In this document: positions 11,930 through 22,030 of the stretch, piece after piece
How the letters are laid out: each line of letters starts with the position of its first letter
How positions within the stretch are numbered: position 1 is the first letter of the stretch
NCBI GenBank assembly: GCA_036936625.1
Contig: JAUPFT010000011.1
Coordinates: 34,103,790 to 34,167,789 of the forward strand
Origin: Parnassius smintheus behrii
Lineage: Eukaryota > Arthropoda > Insecta > Lepidoptera > Papilionidae
Reading direction: 5' to 3'
DNA: 64,000 bases
The notes under the pieces: model-generated
The model's input: only the letters and a program-made list of their open reading frames with translations
Databases searched by the model: none
Told to the model about the DNA's origin: nothing
Made by a program: the position numbers and the translations under genes

Positions 11930-12835
11930 TGTATGGAGACTGCACCATTATTCACCACAGTGAAATTTTGGCTAGCTGAATTTAAACGTTGCCCTTAGAG
12001 CTTGGAGGACGATACACGTTCGGGACGTCCAAAAACTGCAACTACTGACGAAAACATCGCTAAAGTTCACCAAATGGTGCTAGACGACCGCCGAATTAAA
12101 GTGAACGAGATAGCAGAGGTTATAAAACTGTCCAAAGGAAGTGTTTGCCACATATTAAATCAAGATTTAGGCATGAGAAAACTGTCAGTGCGTTGGGTGC
12201 CGCGTTTGCTCACGTTAGACCAAAAATGTGTTTGAAGAAACATTTCCAACGCTCTATTAGCGCATTTTGGGCGCAATAAATGCGAGTTTTGGCGCCGATT
12301 AATTACTGTAGATGAAACTTGGATACACCATTATATGCTCGAACCAAAAATATTGTCAAAACAGTGAACTGAAAAGGGGAACCGGCGCCAAAAAAGGCAA
12401 ACAACTGTTTTTTCGGCTGGGAAAGTGATAGCGACTGTTAGACTTAGTTTGGGAAAGACAAACTGAAGGCAGAAACTGCGGAAAAACGGCCACATTTACA
12501 GAAAAAGAAAATCCTGTTTCACCATGACAAGACACTGTCTCAAATTTCAGCGGTTGCCATGGCGAAAATCCACGAAATTACACTTTGTACTGCTTGACCA
12601 TCTGCTTTACTCACCAGAATTAGCCCAAAATGACTTCTTTTTGTTGCCTTATCTAAAAATTTGACAGAAATTTTCGTCAAATGGGGAGGTAATCACATTC
12701 GCTAACAAATATTTTGCGGAAAAAACGCCTAGTACTAATTGGATGGGTAAGAGAGATGGAAGCATCGCTGGGAGAAGTGTGTAGAGGTACAAGGAGACTT
12801 GTTACAAGTTACTGGTTGTCCGTACGTACAACAGT
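11930..12835 (+). pseudogene. mariner transposase remnant
   Basis: Pieces in changing frames follow the order of a mariner transposase: VKFWLAEFKRCP, then RSGRPKTATTDENIAKVHQM and VNEIAEVIKLSKGSVCHIL (HTH region). They continue with WVPRLLT, VDETWIHHYMLEPK (first Asp), FHHDKT (second Asp), YSPELAQNDFFLLPYLK (third Asp) and RWKHRWEKCVEVQGD near the C-terminus. Many stops and frameshifts interrupt it. The longest intact piece is 12,002-12,235. Terminal repeats were not delimited. Confidence 0.85.
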
Positions 12836-13057
12836 GCACCAATGGTAGATATAGGCAATAGAGCAATACCTGCCCAGACTAAGTAAAGGAATAGGCAAGG
12901 GAAGTGGTTCCTAGGTAGACAAGCAGTCCTACCACACAGTGAACTCTGAGCGAGTTGTACATAAATATGCAAATTAAAACTGTTATTAGAAAACTGCATA
13001 TTTATCACTGATCCTAGTTATATAGATATGCAATCTTTATAATTACGAAATTGTAAC

Positions 13058-13185
13058 AGTGGTAGAGCCACGCGGCAGCTTTGCTGTTGCACATATGGGT
13101 TGGCTCAAACCGGGCTGGTACCACGGCCTCACAGAATACGTGCGTGAAGTGGAAGCTCAGCTTCCGCGTTTCGTCTGGTGAGTGT
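13058..13185 (+). mobile_element. SINE-like family copy, 5' part, diverged
   Basis: GTGGTAGAGCCACGCGGCAG, GGTTGGCTCAAACCGGG, CTCACAGAATACGTGCGTG and GTCTGGTGAGTGTA in family order. The 3' half is absent. It lies between the mariner remnant and the LINE. Confidence 0.65.
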
Positions 13186-13339
13186 ATTTGTTTACATGGT
13201 AGCGGAACTCCCATTTAACACGGTAGCGGAACTCCCATTTAACATGGTAGCGGAATTAAGTAAAGATCTACCCCATGAGGGTACCAGCACTCCTGGAGAA
13301 TCTTTCGCTGAGCATCCACAACCAAGTTACTCCACTCCT

Positions 13340-14650
13340 GAGCGTGGGTGATCAGGCTGCCCCGCGTATTCTGGGGGGGGGGGCGAAATTCCGCTCAAGA
13401 CAACAACTGCTCGGGGCAGACTGAGCAACAAGACCAAGGCTACCCCTGCCACGCTATCCGTGAATTTCTGCAATATCAGGGACTTCATTCGAACCTAAAC
13501 GCCGTCCACTACCATCTCGAGACGGCGAGGCCGGCTCTGCACTTTCTGACCGAGACGCGGGTGTCCTCTCTGGCTGATGCTTCGTATCTCTCCTACCCGG
13601 GGTACAAACTGGAACACTCCTTTGTGCTTTGGGCTGGAGTTTGCGTATACGTTGGAGAGGATATCTGTTCTCGACGCTTCGGCAGTCTTGAATATTCTGA
13701 CTCGGACCTGTCCATCCTTTGGCTACGCTTAGACAGCGACGACCATCCGCTCGTATACGGTCTCCTCTATAGATCCCAAAGCGGTAATGCCGAAACAAAC
13801 CGACTCTCCGACCACGTCCAAATGGCTACAGATTTTTTGTTACAGCAGATCCTCTCCACATAGATCGTGATCCTCGGAGATTTTAACGCTCACCACGCCG
13901 AATGGCTTGGTCACGTTTAACCGATCATGCGGGAAGATCTGTTCATTATTATGCCTTGGCATGTGGTCTGACACAAATGGTTACTATGCCCACGCGGATT
14001 CCAGATGTGGAGGATCATACACCTTCCCTGTCGGACCTTCTGCTGACTTTTCATCCGGACGGATATCAGATTTCCATCGACGCCCCTTCTGGCTCCTCGG
14101 ACCATTGTCTTGTCCGGAGTGTAGTGCCACTCACGCTGAAATCACGGTTGCATTCTACAGTAGGCTACAGGCTGCCGCTGTGTTTCGCAATATAGGTCAA
14201 CCGATTGGGATAGGTTTGCTTCTCGCCGGACGATCCCAACGTTGTTGCTGATTCTGTCGCTGATGTGGTACTTCAGGGTTTGGAACTTTTTATTCCTTCC
14301 TCTTTGTTGCCCATCGGAGGCAAATCTCAGCCATAGTTTGGTCGCTCCCGTAAAATAGCATCATGCTATAAGCGGGAGTGCTACTAAGCCTAGGCTGATG
14401 CATCAACGTCCCGGGATGTAAACACTAGCGCTTTAAAAGAGAAGTATAATTCCGCCTTCAAGTCCTACAAAAAAGTCGTTGCCAAGGCAAAGTCAGATCA
14501 CATAGGCGGAATTGGCGAATAACTAGTTCACCTTCCTCTGGAACCCGTGTATTCTGATCTCTCGCCAAAGCTGTCCAGGGGAATTTCTGTCAACCATCTC
14601 TTCCATCTCTGCACAGGGAGGACGACTCACTGGCCCATGCCACAAAGAAA
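13340..14650 (+). pseudogene. Non-LTR retrotransposon, endonuclease half
   Basis: Encodes the apurinic-like (EEP) endonuclease that nicks target DNA for target-primed reverse transcription. Motifs in order: NFCNIRG then LHSNLNAVHYHLETARPALH (frameshift between), FLTETRVSS, YPGYKLEHSF, GDFNAHHAEWLG and GSSDHCLV. After these, VVLQGLELFIPSSL-like and KKYNSAFKSYKKVVAKAKSD-like segments read through several frameshifts up to LAKAVQGNF near 14,580. The longest clean frame is 13,348-13,863. The wording is that of a jockey-superfamily LINE common in Lepidoptera; the clade is not assigned. The copy stops abruptly near 14,650. RT motifs appear only at 17.9 kb. Confidence 0.85.
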
Positions 14651-14734
14651 ATTTCCTAAGTTATTGAAGGTGTTCATGTATAGATGTCTTGTATGGATGA
14701 GCTGACGGAGATACATTCCTGCAGTTCTACATAT

Positions 14735-15375
14735 ATATGGGGTGGTCGGGAGCCCGACTGCCTGAAATACTGTAGCACAATGACTAGTCCTATATTAGGG
14801 ACTTATGATATTAAACTCAATGATACAAAAGCAATACTATAGAAGGTCTCCATGATGAATTTGCATTACAATAGTAGGGTCGTGGGTTCGAACCCTATAT
14901 ATGAATGACTTATGAAAGTAAGGTCTATGATTCAAAAGCAATACTATAGAAGGTCTCTGTGATTAATATGCATTACAATAGTAGGGTCGTGGGTTCGAAT
15001 CTTATATATGAATGGCTTATGAAAGTAAGGTCTATGATTCAAAAGCAATACTATAGAAGGTCTCTGTGATTAATATGCATTACAATAGTAAGGTCGTGGG
15101 TTCGAATCCTATATATGAATGATTTATGAAAGTAAGGTCTATGATTCAAAAGCAATACTATAGAAGGTCTGTATGATTAATATGCATTACAATAGTAGGG
15201 TCATGGGTTCGAATCCTATATATGCATGACTTATGAAAGTAAGGTCTATGATACAAAAGCAATATTATAGGAGGTCTCCTTGATGCATAAGCATTGTATG
15301 GGGTGGTCAGGTGACTGACTGCTCCTAGTACTGTAGCAAAATGACTAGTCCTTATTATGGACTTGGAAAGGAATA
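14735..15375. repeat. 107-bp tandem repeat array with tRNA T-arm-like motif
   Basis: The motif CGTGGGTTCGAA recurs at 14,881, 14,988, 15,095 and 15,202 (as CATGGGTTCGAA). The spacing is exactly 107 bp each time, with partial units on both sides (14,815 and up to 15,290). Each unit contains GGGTTCGAATCC, a near-consensus RNA polymerase III B box, and AAGCAATACTATAGAAGG. The array is bracketed by two copies of GGGGTGGTC...ACTGTAGCA(C/A)AATGACTAGTCC at 14,739 and 15,300. No spacers, so not a CRISPR. Confidence 0.85.
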
Positions 15376-15456
15376 TTATGGTGGCGTGTGTGCTGCTTCA
15401 CGAGCAATTGGTCCGAGGTAAACTTGGACTCGCTAACCGATGTGTCCTAGACATAT

Positions 15457-16382
15457 CATCTTAGTGCCGGTGGTAAGCGGGTTTGTTGTAGCAATACGGC
15501 TTTCCCGTGGACATCGCACACCCATACCGTTTGTGGGCGGCGTAGTAGCGCATAGCGATGCGACGTCTATATTTCGGATTGGGATGATGGGTGTGTTTGG
15601 TAGCACTTTTAAGTGTAACAGGCATACTCAACTTCATGTCTTAGTGCATTAGCGCTATGATACGTGGATTTTGTTCATTGACGTCTTAGTAGCGTGCTAC
15701 TATGATACGTTGGTGATATTTTTTATATAACAACAATATTAACTTTGTTGCCAAAGTCGATAGGAGTCATGTGGGTGTGTTGTGAGGGTGCGCCGCCCGT
15801 ATGATAGTTGCATTGATGCTTACTGCTATTTGCGGTATTGCGTCTTGTGATGGATCTGCGGGTGTGCTGCGCCTGATTCGACGCATTCCTGTTGATCTGG
15901 TCGATGGAGGTATACAATTAACATCTTAGTGTCGGTGGTAAGCGGGTTTGTTGTAGCAATACGGCTTTCCCGTGGACATCGCACACCCATACCGTTTGTG
16001 GGCGGCGTCGTAGCGCATAGCGATGCGTCGTCTATCTTTCGGATGGGGTTGATGAGTGTGTTTGGTAGCACTTTTAAGTGTAACAGGCATACTCAGCTTC
16101 ATGTCTTAGTGCATTACCGCTATGATATGTGGAGTTTTGTTCATTGGCGTCTTAGTAGCGTGCTACTATGATACGTTGGTGATATTTTTTATATAACAAC
16201 AGTACCAACTTTGTTACCAAAGTCGATAGGGATCATGTTGGGAGTGTTGTGAGGGGGCGTCATCCGTATGATAGTTGCATTGATGCTTACTGCTACTGGC
16301 GGTATTGCGTCTTGTGATGGATCTACGGGTGTGCTGCGCCTGATTCGACGCTCTCTGTGGTTCTGGTCGATGGAGGTATACG
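15457..16382. repeat. 465-bp tandem duplication
   Basis: CATCTTAGTG(C/T)CGGTGG starts copy 1 at 15,457 and copy 2 at 15,922. Both run to TGGTCGATGGAGGTATAC and stay closely similar, including GTAGCGTGCTACTATGATAC and TTTTTTATATAACAACA. A third, degraded partial unit follows to about 16,635. Open frames on both strands recur in the two copies simply because of the duplication. None resembles a known protein. Confidence 0.85.
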
Positions 16383-17345
16383 GGTGGTGATGTCTGCTGG
16401 GATGTATGGGGGACCTTGGAATGGTGTAAGCCCGACGATAGTCGTATTGATGCTTGTTGCGTTCTGCAAAATTGCGTCTCTGCGATGGTTGTTTGGTGGG
16501 ACGCTATTCTCAATGGCGCTCTCTGCGTCTTGGTTTGACTCACACCTAAGTAGCTTTGCCCAAGTCGGGTCCCTTCATTGCGGGGCTGAAGACTGTCTGC
16601 CCTCCACGATGTTTTATATAACAACATAATATTATATCTCTGTAACTTTCCCACCTTTGAATGATTGAAGGCAACTTGTTGGTGGGTGAGACAAACATGA
16701 TCGAAAATGCATTTACTCAACGTCAGTGACACAAACCCTTTCTGATGGCAAATTATTACTCTTATGTTATAACTGCCTTTTGGCTATATCTGCCGTTGTA
16801 TTGGTTGGTGGAGCATATGTGTCGACCTCATGCGGGTGGTAGCTGGCGGGAGGATCTGAGGAGACTCTCAAGGCTGCGGCCGAAAGCCGCACAACGTGGG
16901 ACCCCATTCCCTTGAGGTGAGCGGTAGACTCATGATACGCTCTGCGGCTAGTAGCCGTGCTGATCATGCAATTGGTGGTGATGCCATACACTTACATCAT
17001 GTCTGCAGGAGCGGCGGTCTGGCAGGTGGTGGTGCTCACGGAGGGTTTACGGCCAGTGTGCCTATTTGCCTAAACCGTGTGACGTACATTCACTGTGGCT
17101 GGATTCGTTCGTATTCTGTATGGCGTTTACACGCATTGACATGCGCGACTTCGGTCGATGTTTGTGCTTACGCACTAACAAGGGGCCAAGCCTCTTTTAC
17201 TGGTTCACCAGTTATTTAGCTGTGGACTATGGTCCAGTTCCCGAATTAGCGTTCCCTGCGGGGGGAGTGCATCAAAATGGTTGGCGCTCACCGTGTACGG
17301 CGTGTGTGGGGCCGTGTACCTCCCCTACATTTTTTTTTAAATAAA
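16383..17345. other. Unassigned GC-moderate block
   Basis: Continues the unusual composition of the repeat block. It contains GGCTGCGGCCGAAAGCCGC (hairpin-capable) near 16,874 and several frames open for about 70-170 residues without recognisable motifs. It is probably the inner part of a non-autonomous retroelement whose right end may be the LTR-like segment at 17,346. Confidence 0.3.
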
Positions 17346-17545
17346 TGTTGGAGAGCGAAGCCCTTGTATCGGGTATTTTTTGTATAAATATATTGTGAGT
17401 CTTATCCAAGCGGGAAGGGATAAATAATAATAAATTAATAATGTCAACCTGATACAAGTGGAATAAAGACGTTTTATGTTCTTAACCTTTTTCGAGCCCT
17501 GTCTTCGTGAACGGGGTTCACTTAGCTTATAAGGCACTACCAACA
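17346..17545 (+). mobile_element. LTR-like segment (TGTTGG...CCAACA)
   Basis: 200 bp starting TGTTGGAGAGCGAAGCC and ending GGCACTACCAACA, giving the TG...CA termini and 6-bp inverted ends typical of an LTR. It has an internal AATAAA (GGAATAAAGACG). No second copy is present in the window and no flanking duplication is obvious. It could be a solo LTR or the 3' LTR of the block at 14.7-17.3 kb. Confidence 0.35.
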
Positions 17546-17732
17546 GCTTTCAATTGCCCTAGTGAATATTCATTCTTCCAAAAGACACCTAAACGAGATA
17601 AGTTACTAAACAAACACAACGTAAATAAGGGTCCTAACTAAGACGATCACGCCAAAATATTAAAAACGGCCTATTAATAAACCTTTTGAAAGATCATTTA
17701 GAAAGATCAAAACATATTTTATTAATCCTGGT

Positions 17733-17735
<3 letters not shown>

Positions 17736-17801
<66 letters not shown>
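17736..17801. repeat. (TA)n microsatellite
   Basis: About 32 TA units, shortly before the reverse-transcriptase half of the LINE resumes. Confidence 0.97.
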
Positions 17802-17802
<1 letters not shown>

Positions 17803-17864
17803 GTTATTGAAAAGGGGATATTTTAATATTATAAAATTTTTATATAGAGGGGGGGTAGGATCGT

Positions 17865-18845
17865 TACAATATCAATGATATGTTGCAAACCTGCAATATT
17901 CATTGCTATGCGGATGACAGCACTGGTGATGCTCTGTACACTGGCCGTGGCAATATTTCTCGGGAAAACGTCTCCGAGTACCAGGACACACTTGTGTCTG
18001 AAGTAGAGTCTTTGCTGAACAGAGTCTCGGATTGGGGGCGACCAAATGTAGTCCAATTTAACCCTCAGAAGACACAAGTTTGCGCGTTAACGGCAAAAAA
18101 AATCCCTTTGTCGTATCTCCTCAGTTTCAAGGCACTCCCCTTGTTGCCTGAGCCAGTATCGGAATCATTGGCGTTGACATATCGAGTGACGTGCAGTTTC
18201 GTGGTCACTTGGAAGAGAATGCCAAATTGGCCTCTGAAACGCTTGACGTGCTCAGCAGAGCGGGACAGCATTTCATGCCGGCACACCGCTTGCAACTTTA
18301 CAAGGCGCAGGTTCGGCCGCACATGGAATATTGTTCCCATCTCTGGGCTGGGGCTACCCAGTACCAGCTTCTTCCATATGACCGCACGCAGCGCAGAGCG
18401 GCTCGAATCGTCGACGACCGAGTGCTTTCCGATCGGCTCGATTCATTGGCGCTTCGAAGAGATATCGCACCTCTTTACGTATTTTATCGCATATATCACG
18501 GGGAGTGTTCTGAGTAATTATTCGGATTAATCCCAGCCGCCAAATTTCATGAACGCACTACGCGGCAAACCTCCCGATACCATTCACACCATCTGGATGC
18601 TTGGCGGTCCACCACTGTACGTTTCACTAGGAGTTTACTTCCGCGTACGACCTCTCTGTGGAATAATTTACACCCGGCGATTTTTCCGGACCGATACGAC
18701 CTGGGGACCTTCAAGAAGAGAGCTTACTTCTTTCTAAAGGGTCGACGCACCTGCAATTCCACTGGTGTTGCGGTTGTTCATGGGCTGCCGTAGTCACTTA
18801 ACATCAGGTGAACCGTATGCTCGTTTGCCCACTCTTCTATAAAAA
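17865..18845 (+). pseudogene. Non-LTR retrotransposon, reverse-transcriptase 3' half
   Basis: Begins at RT motif C: INDMLQTCNIHCYADDSTGD (YADD catalytic Asp pair). It continues through LVSEVESLLNRVSDWGR, NPQKTQVCALTAKK, a frameshift near 18,110-18,140, and GVDISSDVQFRGHLEENAKL. Next come RLQLYKAQVRPHMEYCSHLW, RTQRRAARIVDD, DSLALRRDIAPLYVFYRIYH and LWNNLHPAIFPDRYDLGTFK, up to a stop near 18,790. The short 3' end (CACTTAACATCAGGTGAACC, GTATGCTCGTTTGCCC, then A-rich) closes the element. The first five RT motifs are missing, so with the 13.3-14.7 kb part this is one interrupted or two truncated copies of the same family. Same-family 3' ends lie at 43,455 and 48,823. Confidence 0.85.
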
Positions 18846-19119
18846 ATATTACAGAATCTCTCCCATTGCTGGATACGTTTTCTGTATCCATGAATCAAAA
18901 TATAAATATATAAATAAATTAAAAGAAGCTGCGGTTTATTATCTGTTGCAAAATAAACTTTATCCAACAAACACAACAGTAAAGATAAACTGATACAATA
19001 TTGGATAATAATATCTAGTAGACGTGCAAACACGACAATAATATTAATTATAATAGGTATTTACCTATGAAACCGTTTGTAATCAAAGTAATTTGCCGTG
19101 AATATATTATGTGTAATGA

Positions 19120-19275
19120 GCACTGGTAGCTCAAGTGCTCAGCTCTTGCTGTAAATTTCACAGTACGCGAGCAACCCGGGTTCGATCCTCGCCGACACCA
19201 ATGAAATTGTGCTGAAATGAGAAGAGACCTGTGCCCAGCAGTGGGACATATATATGCTGTAATTTTAACTTTTTT
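19120..19275 (+). mobile_element. tRNA-derived SINE copy
   Basis: GGTAGCTCAAGTGCTCAGC (A-box-like) and CCCGGGTTCGATCCTCGCC (B box) followed by the typical ending CTGTGCCCAGCAGTGGGACA and TATATGCTGTAA. Related copies are at 35,080, 35,745 (reverse) and 55,210. It is not a tRNA gene, as there is no cloverleaf and the sequence ends in the SINE tail. Confidence 0.75.
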
Positions 19276-19439
19276 AGCTTTAAGAATTATAATTTCAAAT
19301 TAATTTTATTTTAAAAACATGGAATTCTTTTATCATAATTAGTTATTTTTTATCTATAAGCATTATGTTTTCATTGCATTTGCTTTTTTTTCATCATGAA
19401 TACGTTAAAAATAACGAAAACTTACCCCTAAAACAGTGA

Positions 19440-19890
19440 TGGTCACTATTTGGTGCTCTAGCGTCGTACCGGTGTGATTAATCACAGCTTCTTACCAAAC
19501 TGGATCAGGATTACTGCAGATGTGTACTATGAAGAACTAAACATATTGATGGAGAAGCTCGCACGTCTCTATTCAGCTTTGGTCAATCGCTCGTCCCTGC
19601 TGCTCCTGCACGACAACACGCGAACTCATACCACACAACAGACTGTCTCCAAGTTACAAGAGCTGGGGTCGGAAGCTCTCCACGTGGATGCACCGTACTC
19701 ACCAGACATTGTGCCTACAGAGTTATACTTTTTCTAGAAATCGGACAACTTTTAGACGGGAAAAAATTCAATACCCGCAAGGCAGTACATGCCTTTGAAG
19801 AATTTGTTGCCTCCCATCCAGCTGATTTCTTCAAGAAAGGGATCAATAAACTGCATTGCGTTGTCAAAGATGCAATGATTGCATTGTGAT
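19440..19890 (+). pseudogene. mariner transposase C-terminal remnant
   Basis: Reads ITADVYYEELNILMEKL, ALVNRSSLLLLHDNTRTHTT (second catalytic Asp), QELGSEALHVDAPYSPDIVP then TELYFF and a stop. In the second motif the third catalytic Asp of the usual (T/S)DYHFF is Glu (PTELYFF). The rest survives in other frames: SDNF, a GKNSIPARQ-like segment, and FFKKGINKLHCVVKDAM. This is a different subfamily from the remnant at 11.9 kb. Confidence 0.8.
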
Positions 19891-20093
19891 TACTTTGGTA
19901 AATAGAAATAAAAAATATAGAAAAAAAAATTACGTTCACTTATTTCATGAAAATCGGTAATTTCATAGGTAAAGACCTAATAATCTACATATACATAGAG
20001 TAGATTGCTGACGTCTACAACTCGTCATGGTTGAACCATCTCAAATCAGTAGTAGCTGTCACCCCTGAGGGCTTAGATATAATGCCTCGCTAC

Positions 20094-20465
20094 CAGGGCC
20101 GTCTTTAACCTATTGGAGGCTCTGGGCACACTGACACGGACACACTAGGGTAATAGGGTATAACATTGACAGAAAACACTATTTTGTTAGAAATGACAAA
20201 ATAATAGATATGCAAAGTCCCAGATTTATTTTTATTTCTTTTCCGTTAGATTAAATGTATAGATAATATAATATAATCTACAAAAGTTACTCTTTCAGCA
20301 CCCACAGGCTGGTGCTTGAAAATCTAGTGCCCTTCTAGATTTGAAATAGGCAAAATAATAAATCCCTTTTTCAAAATCTATGTTTTTGAGCATATAGACA
20401 TCTTCGACAAAATGGTTAATCTCTTTTGAAGCATTGTACTTTTTAATTCATTTTTTATACTTTTA
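20094..20465 (-). mobile_element. hAT element 3' terminal fragment
   Basis: Starts CAGGGCCGTCTTTAACC, the style of terminus seen in ZMYM-type hAT elements, followed by CTCTGGGCACAC. It then shares AACATTGACA, ATTTTGTTAGAAA and ACAAAATAATAGATATGCAA with 23,060-23,400. It reads on the minus strand as the degenerate end of the hAT transposase described at 24-25 kb. Confidence 0.55.
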
Positions 20466-20525
20466 AATGGAGAATTAGCATTCCATCAGGTGGACTGTGT
20501 ACTCGTTTGTCACTCTTATTCTATA
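20465..20525 (+). mobile_element. SINE-like family tail
   Basis: Only the last about 60 bp of the family: CATCAGGTGGACTGTGTACT, CGTTTGTCACTCTTATTCTA, A-rich end. The same junction with the following repeat occurs at 7,425. Confidence 0.7.
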
Positions 20526-20690
20526 TTAAAAAAGTAGGTTGGGTTAGGTTAATTAGTAGTTGTTATGTCATGATTATCCATTATAAGGTATTTTAGTTCC
20601 TTAAAGTTATTTATGACACAAGAAAAAAAGTTTAGTATACCTAATAAAAATAAAAATAAATTATAACATGTAAACATCGGCAACCAGTTA

Positions 20691-21626
20691 TGGCCCGGCC
20701 ACACTAAGGAGAAATGCCGTTAATTATCGCGTTGATGGACGTTGAATCTAGGTGTGGCCACGAATTATCGCGATAATTTGACAACGGCATTAACAATGCC
20801 GTTTCCCGTTTGCCGATAACTCGAGTGGCGGTACATCAAAGGATTAACGCGCGAATTATCGCGTTGAAGCGGCCACACTACGTTTGTCTCATTGTGCACG
20901 GTGAGTGCCACGGGGTTGCACGTAGGACTGCGATGGAGTGGAGTAATGGAAAAGCTTTTCGAGATTGAATTTTAAAAAAATTACTTCAAAAGTATACTTT
21001 AATTTACGATATGAAACCAAGAAAAATAAGCAGGAGAAAAAAAAACAATTTTTGCAGGTTAAAATTCATAGTGTACAGTGGTACGAAACCATAGATATAA
21101 TACAAAACCCTGGGTACGTGTATCTAATTCGCACTCGACCAGTATTTATGATTGGCTTATTAGTTATTATTTCGTTAAAATATATTTACGTTTGTCTTAT
21201 TATTTAGCTTAAACCATTGGACATCTTTCTAGTGCAATTTGGGTGCGGGAAAAAAAATAAAACATAAATAGATTTACAGTGTACGTTTCCTGTGCATTTT
21301 TAGCATCATCTTCTTTTTCTTTGTATTCTTTTTTTATTTTATAAACTATTAACTATATATTATATTTGTTTATTTTTTTTATATAATAGAAACACAGTAG
21401 CATTAAGCTACTATTTTACGCTGGTATGCTGTGAGAGCGTGGTCCTTCCCCGGTCGAAACATTTAACAACGGCAAATTTAACGCCGTTCATCGGCAAATT
21501 TAATGCCGTTCAACGGGAAACGGCGTTGACCGTTCAAGTGTAGCCACTCATTTTATCGCGTTAAATTTAAGGCAATAATTGTTGCGTTTATGGGCATTGA
21601 CGTTGCTCGTTAGTGTAGCCGCAGCA
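20691..21626. mobile_element. PIF/Harbinger-like MITE (GGCCCGGCCACACTAA end)
   Basis: Left end TGGCCCGGCCACACTAAGGA; right end reversed TGCTGCGGCTACACTAACGA. Subterminal parts repeat AACGGCATTAA, CGATAATT and GTGTGGCCAC-type motifs in both orientations. Boundaries follow from the empty site at 7,425-7,795. The target duplication is at most 2-3 bp of TA/TAA and cannot be resolved in the AT-rich junction. No transposase; a piece of the SINE family lies inside at 21,388-21,465. Confidence 0.75.
21388..21465 (-). mobile_element. SINE-like family fragment inside the MITE
   Basis: Reverse-strand match: AACACAGTAGCATTAAGCTA, CTATTTTACGCTGGTATGC, TGTGAGAGCGTGGTCCTTCC, CCGGTCGA. Either the SINE inserted into the MITE or the MITE captured it. 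Confidence 0.7.
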
Positions 21627-21928
21627 TAATAACAAGGATTCTTAGTCGCCAGTGCGTGGGTGTAAAACTAAGAATGCTTATAATTTAGACCTAAAAAAAC
21701 TAAGAAACTCCCTTATTCCGGTTAAAGCATGCAGCACAAAATATATAAGTAATAATAGTATAAAGACAAACGTTTAAAATATTTAAGATGCTAAGACATA
21801 TTATTGTAAAGAAAAGGCCCGAATTCAGATGGGAAAATTATTTTATCTGTTGTCAAACAAAAAGTTGGATTTTACTTTTTACTAAAAGTATATTTGTTTA
21901 CCTTTATCCACAGAAATCTAAAAGGTAT

Positions 21929-21930
<2 letters not shown>

Positions 21931-22025
<95 letters not shown>

Positions 22026-22030
22026 TATAT
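21931..22030. repeat. (TA)n microsatellite
   Basis: About 50 AT units with one C interruption near 22,020. The overlapping Tyr-Ile open frame is an artefact. Confidence 0.97.

Larger units (their letters stand above)
20525..21870 (+). repeat. Repeat copy B, interrupted by a MITE
   Basis: 20,525-20,690 and 21,627-21,870 are together the counterpart of 7,425-7,795. The left part ends CGGCAACCAGTTA and the right part resumes TAATAACAAGGATT. In between lies the 936-bp element at 20,691-21,626. Confidence 0.8.

Noticed and set aside
13907..14251. Second frame over the LINE endonuclease
   Set aside because: It is partly the shifted continuation of the same endonuclease after a frameshift, not a separate gene.
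14815..15290. CRISPR-like array
   Set aside because: The units are contiguous 107-bp tandem repeats with no unique spacers, in a eukaryotic genome.
19120..19200. tRNA genes (also 35,080-35,150, 48,100-48,150, 8,290-8,340)
   Set aside because: A- and B-box-like motifs are present but the sequence continues into SINE bodies and tails; no cloverleaf.
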